This document shows, in pieces, positions 25,978 through 34,544 of a stretch of DNA of 64,000 nucleotides (position 1 is the stretch's first letter; each line of letters opens with the position of its first letter). The position numbers were made by a program, and so were the translations under genes. Below the pieces are notes generated by a model. It ran no database searches. It had not been told where the DNA came from and was given only the letters and a program-made list of their open reading frames with translations. Location: NCBI GenBank assembly GCA_902362375.1, contig CABIVS010000005.1:499278-563277 (forward strand), given 5' to 3'. Origin of the DNA: Bacteroidaceae bacterium. Lineage in GTDB: Bacteria; Bacteroidota; Bacteroidia; Bacteroidales; Bacteroidaceae.

Positions 25978-26600
25978 TAAACGAACACTATACTCCCGAA
26001 GCCGTGATACTAGCCAATGGCGAATATCCCAGCCATCCTCTTCCCCTGCAAATACTGGAAGAAGCTAAATTCGTGATTTGCTGCGATGGAGCAGCCGATG
26101 AATATATCTTACGTGGACATACTCCCAATATTATTATTGGCGACGGAGATTCTCTTTCGCCGGAAAACAAAACACGCTTTTCAGAAATTATCCACCATAT
26201 AGCCGATCAGGAAACGAATGACCAAACCAAGGCCGTCCACTTCTTGCAAGAAAAAGGCTACCGGAAAATAGCCATCGTCGGTGCTACCGGAAAACGGGAA
26301 GACCACACATTAGGAAATATCAGTTTGTTGCTAGATTATATGAAAAGCGGTATGGAAGTACGAACCGTTACCGATTATGGTATGTTTATTCCCGCCAAAG
26401 ACACGCAAGCTTTCGCCTCTCATCCGGGACAGCAAGTTTCTATTTTCAATTTCGGAGCGAAAGGATTGCAAGGAGAGGGACTGGTTTATCCTCTTAGTGA
26501 TTTTACGAATTGGTGGCAAGGAACGCTTAATGAAGCAACAGCTAATGAGTTTACTGTTCATTGTACGGGAGAATATTTAGTGTTCCTAGCTTCTATATAA
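25974..26600 (+). CDS. Thiamine pyrophosphokinase
   Basis: About 208 residues from the ATG at 25974, which overlaps the PnuT stop (ATGA). A longer frame starts with GTG at 25950 but the overlap start is more likely. Hallmarks are FVICCDGAADEYILRG, IIIGDGDSLSP, QETNDQTKAVHFL and IVGATGKREDHTLGNISLL, all typical of the TPK catalytic domain, which uses Asp residues and Mg-ATP to make TPP from thiamine. It completes the uptake-and-trap operon (receptor, PnuT, kinase). Confidence 0.92.
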   Translation: MINEHYTPEAVILANGEYPSHPLPLQILEEAKFVICCDGAADEYILRGHTPNIIIGDGDSLSPENKTRFSEIIHHIADQETNDQTKAVHFLQEKGYRKIAIVGATGKREDHTLGNISLLLDYMKSGMEVRTVTDYGMFIPAKDTQAFASHPGQQVSIFNFGAKGLQGEGLVYPLSDFTNWWQGTLNEATANEFTVHCTGEYLVFLASI

Positions 26601-26614
26601 ACGATATGGCAATT

Positions 26615-26714
26615 ACCCGGTTTATGCCACCCTATTGTCACAACTGTGCCACCTTGTTGGCACGACCGTGACACTTCGATGGCACAACCGTGCCAACAAG
26701 GTGGCACAAATTCA
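26615..26714. repeat. 22-bp-period palindrome array (GGCACAACCGTGCC type)
   Basis: Units start at 26637, 26659 and 26681, exactly 22 bp apart, with cores GTCACAACTGTGCC, GGCACGACCGTGAC and GGCACAACCGTGCC. Partial units are at 26615 and 26703. Each core is a 14-bp palindrome around CAC-RRC-YGTG. The 20-bp arms TGTGCCACCTTGTTGGCACG (26645-26664) and its exact inverse (26689-26708) also make one long hairpin with a 24-base loop. The array fills the gap between two convergent genes. Confidence 0.75.
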
Positions 26715-26732
26715 TTCATAGGAAGAAGAGGA

Positions 26733-28034
26733 TTAAAGCGTCAACAAGTACTTCTTGAAGTCCGCAAAGTCTTTTGTCATTTGCAAACTTTTCTTCTCGC
26801 CTTTCATAAATTCCTGCAATTTGGCAGGGATTTCTACCGCTTCTCCAATAATACTTTCCACTGTTTCGAGGAACTTGGCAGGATGAGCCGTTTCAAGGAA
26901 TACACCTGTTTCTCCCTCTTTCAAGCCTTCTACCAACGCACGATATCCACAAGCGCCATGAGGATCAAGGAGATAACGATGTTCTTTCCAGGTTTCTTTC
27001 ACCGTTTCGCGGATTTGCTCATCGGTATAAGTTGTTCCTGAAATCTCGGCAGAGATATCAGCGTGTGAACCGCCATATAAATCAAGTACGCGGGCAAAGT
27101 TACTCGGATCGCCTACGTCCATAGCATTAGCAATCGTTGCAACAGACGGACGGGGATTATACTTACCAGTCTGCAGATATTGATAGAAAATATCGTTGCG
27201 GTTATTGGCAGCAATGAAACGCTTCACAGGCAATCCCATCTTCTTACCAAACAATCCGGCAGTGATATTTCCGAAGTTTCCACTAGGCACACAGATCACG
27301 GCATTATCGGCTTTTCCGGCACGTTTCAACTGTGCATAAGCATAGAAATAATAGAATGCCTGCGGCAGGAAACGGGCTACGTTGATGGAGTTGGCAGAAG
27401 TCAATGAAAGGTGTTCATTCAATTCTTTATCCATGAAAGCAGATTTCACCAATGCCTGGCAATCATCAAACGTTCCGTCCACTTCGAGCGCAGTGATATT
27501 CTGTCCGAGCGTAGTGAATTGCTTCTCCTGTATTTCGCTCACTTTTCCTTTCGGATAAAGCACATACACATGAATACCTTCCACACCGAGGAAGCCGTTG
27601 GCAACAGCGCTTCCCGTATCACCGGAAGTAGCTACCAATACATTGACATTCTTCTGTCCTTCTTTCTTAATGAAGTATCCCAAGAGACGTGCCATGAAAC
27701 GACCGCCTACATCTTTAAATGCTAACGTCGGTCCGTGGAATAGTTCAAGTGAGTAGATGTTATCTGCCACCTTAACCAAAGGTACATCGAAACTTAATGT
27801 ATCATATACAATCTGTTTCAGCGTATCGGCAGGAATATCCTCACCGAAGAAAGCATCGGCTACGCGATAAGCAATTTCCTGAAAGGATAAACTATCAATC
27901 GTATCGTAAAAGTCCTGTGGAAGAGGTTTGATAGACATAGGCATAAACAGCCCTTTGTCGGCAGCAAGCCCTTTTACCACCGCTTCTTGCAGTGAGGCAA
28001 CAGGTGCTTGTTTATTCGTACTATAATATTTCAT
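26733..28034 (-). CDS. thrC: Threonine synthase
   Basis: 433 residues. The class II-type N-terminus (KYYSTNKQAPVASLQEAV) and the PLP-binding region FHGPTLAFKDVGGRFMARLL with the catalytic Lys are present, followed by the phosphate-binding loop VATSGDTGSAVANGF. The C-terminus ends in a helical regulatory part. It turns O-phosphohomoserine into threonine. The gene is last in the operon with ApgM and ThrA: all three are on the minus strand with short gaps (13 and 99 bases). Confidence 0.95.
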   Translation of the reverse strand: MKYYSTNKQAPVASLQEAVVKGLAADKGLFMPMSIKPLPQDFYDTIDSLSFQEIAYRVADAFFGEDIPADTLKQIVYDTLSFDVPLVKVADNIYSLELFHGPTLAFKDVGGRFMARLLGYFIKKEGQKNVNVLVATSGDTGSAVANGFLGVEGIHVYVLYPKGKVSEIQEKQFTTLGQNITALEVDGTFDDCQALVKSAFMDKELNEHLSLTSANSINVARFLPQAFYYFYAYAQLKRAGKADNAVICVPSGNFGNITAGLFGKKMGLPVKRFIAANNRNDIFYQYLQTGKYNPRPSVATIANAMDVGDPSNFARVLDLYGGSHADISAEISGTTYTDEQIRETVKETWKEHRYLLDPHGACGYRALVEGLKEGETGVFLETAHPAKFLETVESIIGEAVEIPAKLQEFMKGEKKSLQMTKDFADFKKYLLTL

Positions 28035-28047
28035 AATCTGTGGTGAC

Positions 28048-29256
28048 TTATTTCATGAATTCTTTTATAAACTCGTCTTCTTTCAGAAGTCCGTAACTAC
28101 CGTTGCAAGCGGCTACTTCATCATACGTCTGCACTTCGTCCGGCTCGATACCCGGATACCAGATAAGGAACGGAATGGGATCGGATGTATGGGTACGAAG
28201 CTCACAGGGAGTAGGATGATCGGGCAATACAGCGATGGCTACCGGTTCGTCCCAATCTTTCACTGCTTCGTAGATAGGACCTACGGCACGTTTATCGAGA
28301 TTCTCGATAGTGAGAAGTTTCAAGTCGATGTCTCCCTCGTGTCCGGCTTCATCACTGGCTTCGATATGCAGATAAACAAAATCATCCGTCTTCAATGCTT
28401 CCAAGGCAGCGGCCACTTTGTTTTCGTAGTTCGTATTATAAAGTCCGGTGGCTCCCTCTACTGCGATGCGACGTAAATCAGCATAGTAACCGATTCCGTT
28501 TATCAGATCGACAGCCGAGATGACCGCTCCTTTTTTTACCTGCGGGAAAGTCTCGGAGAAAGTAGGCATCTGCGGACGGTAACCGGGGCTCCAAGGCCAA
28601 ATACTGTTCGCAGGATCTTTACCTTCTGCCATACGTTTCAGGTTCAACGGATGATCTTTCAGCAGTTCCTGTGATTTCAGAATCAGGTCGTTAATCAGAT
28701 CTGCCGTTTCTTGCGCTTCCGGAACCAATGGTTTCACCATCAACGGACGGAAAGGTTTTAAAGGTACATCATGCGGAGGGGTACAATCCAGTTCTTTATT
28801 ACCTCCCTTGATAACCAACAGATGGCGGTACTGAACTCCTGTGTGGAAACGTACGCGGTCATTGCCCAGTTTTTCTTGCAGATATTGAATCAATACATCC
28901 GCTTCTTCCGTAGATATATGTCCGGAGGAGTGATTCTTCAGAATTTCTCCTTCCACACAAATCAAATTACAGCGCATTGCCATCTCGCCCGGTTTCAGAT
29001 CCACACCGATACTGGCAGCTTCCAGCGGTCCGCGACCTTCATATACCTTTGGCAAATTATATCCCAACACGGACATATTGGCAACTTCACTACCCGGATG
29101 GAAACCTTCCGCCACAGTAATCAGGCGGCCGTTACGTCCCATGCGGGCTAGCTTATCCATATAAGGCGTCTTTGCATATTGCAGGAGCGTCTTGTCCCCT
29201 AATGACTTCACAGGCCAATCGGCCATTCCGTCTCCCAATATGATGATATGCTTCAT
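28048..29256 (-). CDS. ApgM-type phosphoglycerate mutase, presumed homoserine kinase
   Basis: 402 residues of the cofactor-independent phosphoglycerate mutase (archaeal type, alkaline-phosphatase superfamily). Seen are GDGMADWPVKSLG and DKTLLQYAKTPYMDKLARMG near the N-terminus, then PGSEVANMSVLGYNL with the catalytic Ser, and the C-terminal metal site. It sits between thrA and thrC where other bacteria carry thrB, and no ThrB-like protein occurs in the window. In comparative genomics such ApgM genes are predicted as homoserine kinase replacements. That assignment is inference from position. Confidence 0.78.
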   Translation of the reverse strand: MKHIIILGDGMADWPVKSLGDKTLLQYAKTPYMDKLARMGRNGRLITVAEGFHPGSEVANMSVLGYNLPKVYEGRGPLEAASIGVDLKPGEMAMRCNLICVEGEILKNHSSGHISTEEADVLIQYLQEKLGNDRVRFHTGVQYRHLLVIKGGNKELDCTPPHDVPLKPFRPLMVKPLVPEAQETADLINDLILKSQELLKDHPLNLKRMAEGKDPANSIWPWSPGYRPQMPTFSETFPQVKKGAVISAVDLINGIGYYADLRRIAVEGATGLYNTNYENKVAAALEALKTDDFVYLHIEASDEAGHEGDIDLKLLTIENLDKRAVGPIYEAVKDWDEPVAIAVLPDHPTPCELRTHTSDPIPFLIWYPGIEPDEVQTYDEVAACNGSYGLLKEDEFIKEFMK

Positions 29257-29355
29257 AAATTGAAAATTGAGAATTGAGAATTAAAAAATGAAAGAAAGCC
29301 TAAGATCCGTTTCGGAATGGTATTTCTCAATTTTTAATTCTCAATTTTTAATTTA
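29257..29355. repeat. AT-rich interspersed repeat with 15-bp inverted arms
   Basis: ATTGAGAATTAAAAA at 29273-29287 and TTTTTAATTCTCAAT at 29331-29345 are a perfect 15-bp inverted pair. Extra copies of AAATTGAGAATT-like words lie around them. The element fills the gap between the ThrA and ApgM genes and can form a hairpin in the transcript. Similar AAAATGAGGAATGAAGAG-like words recur inside the FAD oxidoreductase gene at about 37480-37600. Confidence 0.6.
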
Positions 29356-31791
29356 TTAAACGTTTGCGATGCTCATGATGTCGGCAAATACTCCGGCAGC
29401 CGTTACGCCGGCACCGGCACCGTATCCTTGAATCATCATCGGATATTCTTTATAGCGTTCCGTAGTGAGCAGGATAATATTGTTACTGCCTTCCAGACCG
29501 TAGAACGGATGGTTGGCTCCTACTTCCTGCAGGCCGACGGAGGCTTTTCCATTCTCCAGTTTGGCAACGAAGCGCCAGTGTTTGTTTTCTTTTTCCAATA
29601 CCTGGCGACGGGCTTCAAAGTCTGCATCGAGACTTGGAACACGTTTCCAGAAATCTTCGAGAGAACCTTCGAAGAAGTCATTCGGTACAAAGAGGTTCTT
29701 TTCAACATCTTCCTGTTCCAGACGGTAGCCGGCTTCACGTGCCAGAATCACTAGTTTACGGATCACATCTTTTCCGCTCAAGTCAATGCGTGGGTCCGGT
29801 TCAGAGTAGCGTTCTTCCTGTGCCATTTTGATGGTACGGCTGAAAGGAATATCGGCACTGATTTTATTAAATATATAGTTCAGCGTACCGGAAAGCACCG
29901 CTTCAATCTTCAGAATCTTGTCACCGCTATGAATCAGGTCATTAATTGTATTGATGATCGGAAGACCTGCACCTACGTTGGTTTCGAACAGATACTTCAC
30001 ACCACGTTGGCGGGCAATCGTTTTCAGTTCACGGTAGTTTTCATAAGCGGAAGAAGCCGCAATCTTGTTGGCTGCTACCACAGAGATATTGTGTTGCAGG
30101 AAATCTTTGTAAAGCGATGCTATGTCAGCACTGGCCGTACAGTCTACAAATACGGAATTAAAGATATTCATTCCGATAATCTCGTCGCGGATGGTTTGCA
30201 GGCTGCTGTCCTTGCCCTTTTCCAGCAGTTCTTCACGGAAGTTGGCAAGGTCGAAACCTTCACGGCTGAACATTGCCTTGGAAGCATCAATGATACCTAC
30301 CACATGAAGTTTCAGTCCGTTTTCCATCATCAGCTTCTGTTGCTGGCAACGAATCTGTTCTACCAAGCTGCCACCTACCGTACCGACACCACAAATAAAG
30401 AGGTTCAATACCTGATATTCGGAGAGGAAGAAAGAGTCGTGGATTACGTTCAATGATTTACGCAAGGATTTGAAATCGACAACAAAAGAGATATTGGTTT
30501 CCGAAGCTCCCTGTGCGCAAGCGATAACGTTGATACCATTACGTCCCAGTGTACCGAAAAGTTTACCTGCGATACCCGGTGTATGTTTCATGTTCTCACC
30601 TACGATAGCCACTGTTGCCAGATTTCTTTCCGCCAGAATCGGAGAAATCTCGCCCATCTCTATCTCTTTCGCAAATTCCTCGTTCAGCACTTCACAAGCC
30701 AGGTCGGCATCGGCATTACGCACACCGATAGAGGTACTGTTTTCCGAGGAAGCCTGTGACACGAGGAATACGCTGATTCCGTTCTTTGCCAATGCTTTAA
30801 AGATACGGTAGTTCACACCGATCACACCTACCATGCCAAGCCCTTGAACAGTAATCAGGCTTGTGTCGTTGATGGAGGAAATACCCTTGATAGCCTTGCT
30901 CTGCGGATTGGAAACTTCTTGTTTGATAACCGTTCCCACTCCATCCGGGTTGAATGTATTCTTTATTAGAATAGGGATATTCTTGTGACATACGGGATAG
31001 ATAGTCGGCGGATAAACCACCTTTGCGCCGAAGTTACAAAGTTCGGTCGCTTCTACGTAACTCAATTCCGTAATGGTATAAGCAGTCGAAATGACACGTG
31101 GATCAGCCGTCATAAATCCGTCTACGTCTGTCCAGATTTCCAAGCTTGCCGCATCCAGCGCCGCAGCAATAATGGCAGCCGTATAGTCCGAGCCACCGCG
31201 TCCGAGGTTCGTCACATCCCCTGTTGTTTTATCCGAAGAGATGAATCCCGGTACCAGTGCTACTTTAGGAATAGAATGGAAAGCCTCTTTCACCAGTTTA
31301 TTAGTCAATTCTGTATCCAGCGTGTGCTTGCTATGTTTTCTTTCCGTCTTGATAAAAGTGCGCGAATCAAACCATTTTGCTCCCTCAATCAGTTCGGTGA
31401 CGATGATCGATGAAAGGCGTTCACCATAGCTGACGATTGTATCCGAAGTCTTCGGAGAAAGGTCTTTAATCAGGTAAATTCCCTGAAAGATGTCCTTCAA
31501 TTCGTTCAGCAGCTCGCCAACCTGACGTTGCAACGATACTTGCTTTTCTCCGGCAGGAATCACCTCCTTAATCATCTCCACATGACGGTAAACGATTTCA
31601 CGGAACTCACCCTCATAGGCTGAATCTCCCACTGCCGCCATCTTCGATGTATTTATCAATTTGTCAGTGATGCCTCCCAATGCGGAAACAACTACGATTA
31701 CCGGCTCATTTGCCGACTCTACAATTCTCTTTACGCTTAAAATGCTGTTCACGGAACCTACGGATGTTCCGCCGAATTTCATTACTTTCAT
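29356..31791 (-). CDS. thrA: Bifunctional aspartokinase/homoserine dehydrogenase
   Basis: 811 residues. Aspartokinase: residues 1-290 with MKFGGTSVGS, FISSDKTTGDVTNLGRGGSDYTA and the acidic EIWTDVDGFMTADPR. A regulatory ACT pair is at about 305-455 (GLGMVGVIGVNYRIFKALAKNGISVFLV, HTPGIAGKLFGTLGRNGINVIACAQG). The dehydrogenase domain occupies about 460-810 (FICGVGTVGGSLVEQI, catalytic part AVLSGTLNYIFNKI). It makes aspartyl phosphate and later reduces aspartate semialdehyde to homoserine. It is the first gene of the threonine operon and is preceded by a Thr-rich leader peptide. Confidence 0.96.
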   Translation of the reverse strand: MKVMKFGGTSVGSVNSILSVKRIVESANEPVIVVVSALGGITDKLINTSKMAAVGDSAYEGEFREIVYRHVEMIKEVIPAGEKQVSLQRQVGELLNELKDIFQGIYLIKDLSPKTSDTIVSYGERLSSIIVTELIEGAKWFDSRTFIKTERKHSKHTLDTELTNKLVKEAFHSIPKVALVPGFISSDKTTGDVTNLGRGGSDYTAAIIAAALDAASLEIWTDVDGFMTADPRVISTAYTITELSYVEATELCNFGAKVVYPPTIYPVCHKNIPILIKNTFNPDGVGTVIKQEVSNPQSKAIKGISSINDTSLITVQGLGMVGVIGVNYRIFKALAKNGISVFLVSQASSENSTSIGVRNADADLACEVLNEEFAKEIEMGEISPILAERNLATVAIVGENMKHTPGIAGKLFGTLGRNGINVIACAQGASETNISFVVDFKSLRKSLNVIHDSFFLSEYQVLNLFICGVGTVGGSLVEQIRCQQQKLMMENGLKLHVVGIIDASKAMFSREGFDLANFREELLEKGKDSSLQTIRDEIIGMNIFNSVFVDCTASADIASLYKDFLQHNISVVAANKIAASSAYENYRELKTIARQRGVKYLFETNVGAGLPIINTINDLIHSGDKILKIEAVLSGTLNYIFNKISADIPFSRTIKMAQEERYSEPDPRIDLSGKDVIRKLVILAREAGYRLEQEDVEKNLFVPNDFFEGSLEDFWKRVPSLDADFEARRQVLEKENKHWRFVAKLENGKASVGLQEVGANHPFYGLEGSNNIILLTTERYKEYPMMIQGYGAGAGVTAAGVFADIMSIANV

Positions 31792-31924
31792 GAAGATACT
31801 TATTTAAATGCAATGTCCTGCAGTTTGCTTTTTACAGAACGATTGGTTGTTTACGAATAAAATTGAATTTGAATTTTGCCTGCTTATACAAGCGTGAATC
31901 ACGTAGATACACAAAAACTATCCA

Positions 31925-31981
31925 TTAACCCCTAAGGGTCATGGTACACATGGATGTGACTGTATGCGGATAGTACTTCAT
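31925..31981 (-). CDS. Threonine-rich leader peptide of the thr operon
   Basis: On the minus strand, ATG at 31981 to TAA at 31925: MKYYPHTVTSMCTMTLRG (18 residues, four Thr and three Met). An AGGA-like site lies just upstream, and a promoter element is 40 bases before. The flanking inverted repeat ACTATCC (31917-31923 on plus) and GGATAGT (31968-31974) spans the peptide, and the minus strand goes on with a T-run after the arm. The arrangement resembles an amino-acid attenuator: ribosome stalling at Thr codons would change the folding. Confidence 0.55.
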   Translation of the reverse strand: MKYYPHTVTSMCTMTLRG

Positions 31982-32020
31982 CATAGTCCTTGTTTCTACT
32001 CTTGTTTTTGATAAGTGTCG

Positions 32021-32028
32021 CAAAAGTA
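32021..32028 (-). promoter_or_regulatory. -7 element of the threonine operon promoter
   Basis: The minus strand reads TACTTTTG, fitting TAnnTTTG, 40 bases before the leader-peptide ATG. No -33 element of the usual spacing is clear. Confidence 0.55.
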
Positions 32029-32158
32029 ATAATAAAAACGTTCAATCTATCACTTTTTTCGGTTTTTTTCTGATAAAAAGAATCTTCCGCCTTTTCTTTA
32101 TCCGGTCATTCGCCTTTACTTTTATGACATTTTGTTACTTATTTATCAAATCTATTCT

Positions 32159-32166
32159 TATATTTG
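32159..32166 (+). promoter_or_regulatory. -7 element of the asparaginase gene
   Basis: TATATTTG lies 27 bases before the ATG at 32193. The ATG at 32124 that begins a longer frame lies upstream of this promoter, which argues for the later start. Confidence 0.6.
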
Positions 32167-32192
32167 CGAAAACAATCGCACAAAATCAGCTT

Positions 32193-33230
32193 ATGAACCC
32201 ATTAAATACTTCCGTATTGTTAATATACACCGGTGGAACAATTGGTATGATTGAGAATGCCGCGACAGGTGCTCTGGAGAACTTTAACTTCGAGCAACTG
32301 CAAAAGTATATCCCCGAACTGCAAAAGTTCAATTTCCCAATTGACACCTATCAGTTTGATCCTCCGATGGATTCGTCGGATATGGAACCGGATATGTGGC
32401 GGAAGCTGGTACGCATTATTCATGACAACTACAATCGTTACCACGGCTTCGTCATCCTGCACGGAACGGACACGATGGCTTATACCGCTTCCGCACTAAG
32501 TTTTATGCTGGAAGGACTGGACAAACCTGTTATCCTCACAGGCTCACAGCTTCCCATCGGCGTACTCCGCACGGACGGAAAGGAAAATCTGATGACCAGT
32601 ATCGAGATTGCCATCGCACGAAACAAGGAAGGAAGGGCGCTAGTGCCGGAAGTATGCATCTTCTTTGAAAATCACCTGATGCGGGGAAACCGTACAACAA
32701 AGATGAATGCGGAAAACTTCAACGCGTTCCGTTCTTTCAATTATCCGGTATTGGCGGAAGCGGGAATCCATATTAAATATAATAATGTGCAGATTCACGG
32801 AAATGGGGAAGAGCGGGAATTGAAACCGCACTATTTGCTGGATACCAATATAGTGGTACTGAAGCTCTTTCCGGGCATCCAGGAAAATGTAATTGCCACC
32901 ATTCTGGGGATTGAAGGTTTAAAGGCGGTGGTGCTCGAAACATACGGCTCGGGGAATGCTCCCCGGAAGGAATGGTTTATACGCCGGCTCTGTCAGGCGA
33001 GTGAGCGTGGAATTGTGATTGTCAACGTGACACAATGCAGCGCAGGAATGGTAGAAATGGAACGTTACGAAACGGGATATCAGTTGTTGCAGGCAGGCGT
33101 TGTCTCCGGATATGACAGTACAACAGAATCGGCAGTCACCAAATTAATGTTCTTACTGGGACATGGATATACCCCGGATGAGGTACGCGACCGGATGAAC
33201 CGTTCGATAGCAGGAGAGATAACGCTGTAA
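32193..33230 (+). CDS. ansA: Type I L-asparaginase
   Basis: About 345 residues from the ATG at 32193. A longer frame starts at 32124 but that ATG precedes the promoter element and the extension is hydrophobic and unlike the family. Catalytic motifs: YTGGTIGM near the N-terminus (nucleophile Thr) and HGTDTMAYTASALSFML (the second Thr-Asp pair). The absence of a signal peptide fits the cytosolic type I enzyme, which hydrolyses asparagine to aspartate and ammonia. Confidence 0.9.
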   Translation: MNPLNTSVLLIYTGGTIGMIENAATGALENFNFEQLQKYIPELQKFNFPIDTYQFDPPMDSSDMEPDMWRKLVRIIHDNYNRYHGFVILHGTDTMAYTASALSFMLEGLDKPVILTGSQLPIGVLRTDGKENLMTSIEIAIARNKEGRALVPEVCIFFENHLMRGNRTTKMNAENFNAFRSFNYPVLAEAGIHIKYNNVQIHGNGEERELKPHYLLDTNIVVLKLFPGIQENVIATILGIEGLKAVVLETYGSGNAPRKEWFIRRLCQASERGIVIVNVTQCSAGMVEMERYETGYQLLQAGVVSGYDSTTESAVTKLMFLLGHGYTPDEVRDRMNRSIAGEITL

Positions 33231-33275
33231 TCTTCTATTTGTTTTATACGTTGAACAGATTTAATCTGAATTTGT

Positions 33276-33307
33276 TTTGCACGTTGAACAAATTATGTCT
33301 ATTTTTG
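33276..33307 (+). promoter_or_regulatory. Promoter of the DUF4143 ATPase gene
   Basis: TTTG at 33276-33279, 20 bases, TATTTTTG at 33300-33307. Two direct repeats of ACGTTGAACA (33248 and 33281) lie close by. The start codon follows 25 bases later. Confidence 0.6.
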
Positions 33308-33332
33308 TCTTCCATAGAAAACATATTAAGAT

Positions 33333-34532
33333 ATGGATACACTCATCAGAAGATACAAAAGGCTATTAACGGCTACTTCTACCGCATATATCAGGAGCTT
33401 GATGGATACAATCAACTGGGATAACCGCCTGATTGCTATCCGAGGAGCCCGTGGAGTCGGAAAAACTACTTTAATGCTTCAATACTTAAAACTTCATTAT
33501 GCGAATGATAGCCAAAGTGCCTTATATACGAGTTTGGACAGTCTATATTTCACGCAACATTCTCTTAGCGAACTTGCCGAACAGTTTTACCTGAAAGGAG
33601 GAAAGTGCCTCTTTCTGGACGAAGTACACAAATATCCGTCGTGGAGCAAAGAAATCAAAAACATATATGATGAGTTTCCTGAACTGAAAATAGTATTTAC
33701 CGGTTCATCCTTACTACAACTTCTGAATGCGGAAGCCGACTTATCCCGCCGATGCATATCATATAATATGCAGGGGCTATCCTACCGTGAATATCTGCAC
33801 TTATTCCATCAGATTCAAATCCGCCCTTATACACTGGAAGAGATACTGGACAACAGTGATGGAATCTGTAATGCAGTAAATTCCCAATGCCGCCCTCTTG
33901 CCTATTTTGAAGATTATTTGAAACATGGATACTATCCTTTTTATCTGGAAGGAAATGCGGAATACTATACACGCATCGAAAATATAGCAAACCTGATACT
34001 TGAAATCGAACTTCCACAGCAATGTGGAGTGGATATCAGTAACGTACGTAAACTAAAAAGCCTGCTGGGAATCCTCTCCTCCGAAGTGCCCTTTATGGTG
34101 GATATCACCAAACTTTCCGCCATGGCGGAACTTTCACGGACTACTATTCTGGCTTATCTACAATATCTGGACAGGGCTAAATTAATCCACCTTCTTTATT
34201 CGGATAATGATTCTATCAAGAAACTACAAAAGCCGGATAAGATTTATATGGAAAATACCAACCTGCTTTATGCATTGACCTTTAAGGATGTAAACAAAAG
34301 TACATTGAGAGAAGTGTTCATGGTAAACCAACTCTCCTATCAACATCGTGTGGAATATTGCACACGCAGTGCAGACTATACAATAGACAGCAAATATACG
34401 ATAGAAGTCGGAGGAAAAAGTAAAGACGGGAAACAGATAGCCAATAGTCAGCAGGGATTTATCGCTGCAGATGATATTGAATATTCCGCCGGAAACAAGA
34501 TTCCACTTTGGACATTCGGATTTTTATATTGA
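33333..34532 (+). CDS. AAA ATPase with DUF4143-like C-terminal domain
   Basis: 399 residues. An AAA domain: Walker A GARGVGKTT at 38-46, Walker B CLFLDEVHKYPSW, sensor motif IVFTGSSLLQL. A winged-helix part follows, then a C-terminal DUF4143-like nuclease-like domain. These ATPases occur as stand-alone genes across bacteria and are common in Bacteroides. The substrate is unknown. It lies 12 bases before radA with a short gap and may be cotranscribed with it. Confidence 0.85.
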   Translation: MDTLIRRYKRLLTATSTAYIRSLMDTINWDNRLIAIRGARGVGKTTLMLQYLKLHYANDSQSALYTSLDSLYFTQHSLSELAEQFYLKGGKCLFLDEVHKYPSWSKEIKNIYDEFPELKIVFTGSSLLQLLNAEADLSRRCISYNMQGLSYREYLHLFHQIQIRPYTLEEILDNSDGICNAVNSQCRPLAYFEDYLKHGYYPFYLEGNAEYYTRIENIANLILEIELPQQCGVDISNVRKLKSLLGILSSEVPFMVDITKLSAMAELSRTTILAYLQYLDRAKLIHLLYSDNDSIKKLQKPDKIYMENTNLLYALTFKDVNKSTLREVFMVNQLSYQHRVEYCTRSADYTIDSKYTIEVGGKSKDGKQIANSQQGFIAADDIEYSAGNKIPLWTFGFLY

Positions 34533-34544
34533 AGGAGCAAGAAT

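Noticed and set aside
26646..27041. A plus-strand frame over the thrC end
   Set aside because: It is antisense to thrC and runs through the palindrome array. No domain and no promoter of its own.
32124..32192. Upstream start for the asparaginase
   Set aside because: The ATG lies before the TATATTTG promoter element and the added 23 residues are unlike the type I family. The start at 32193 is used.
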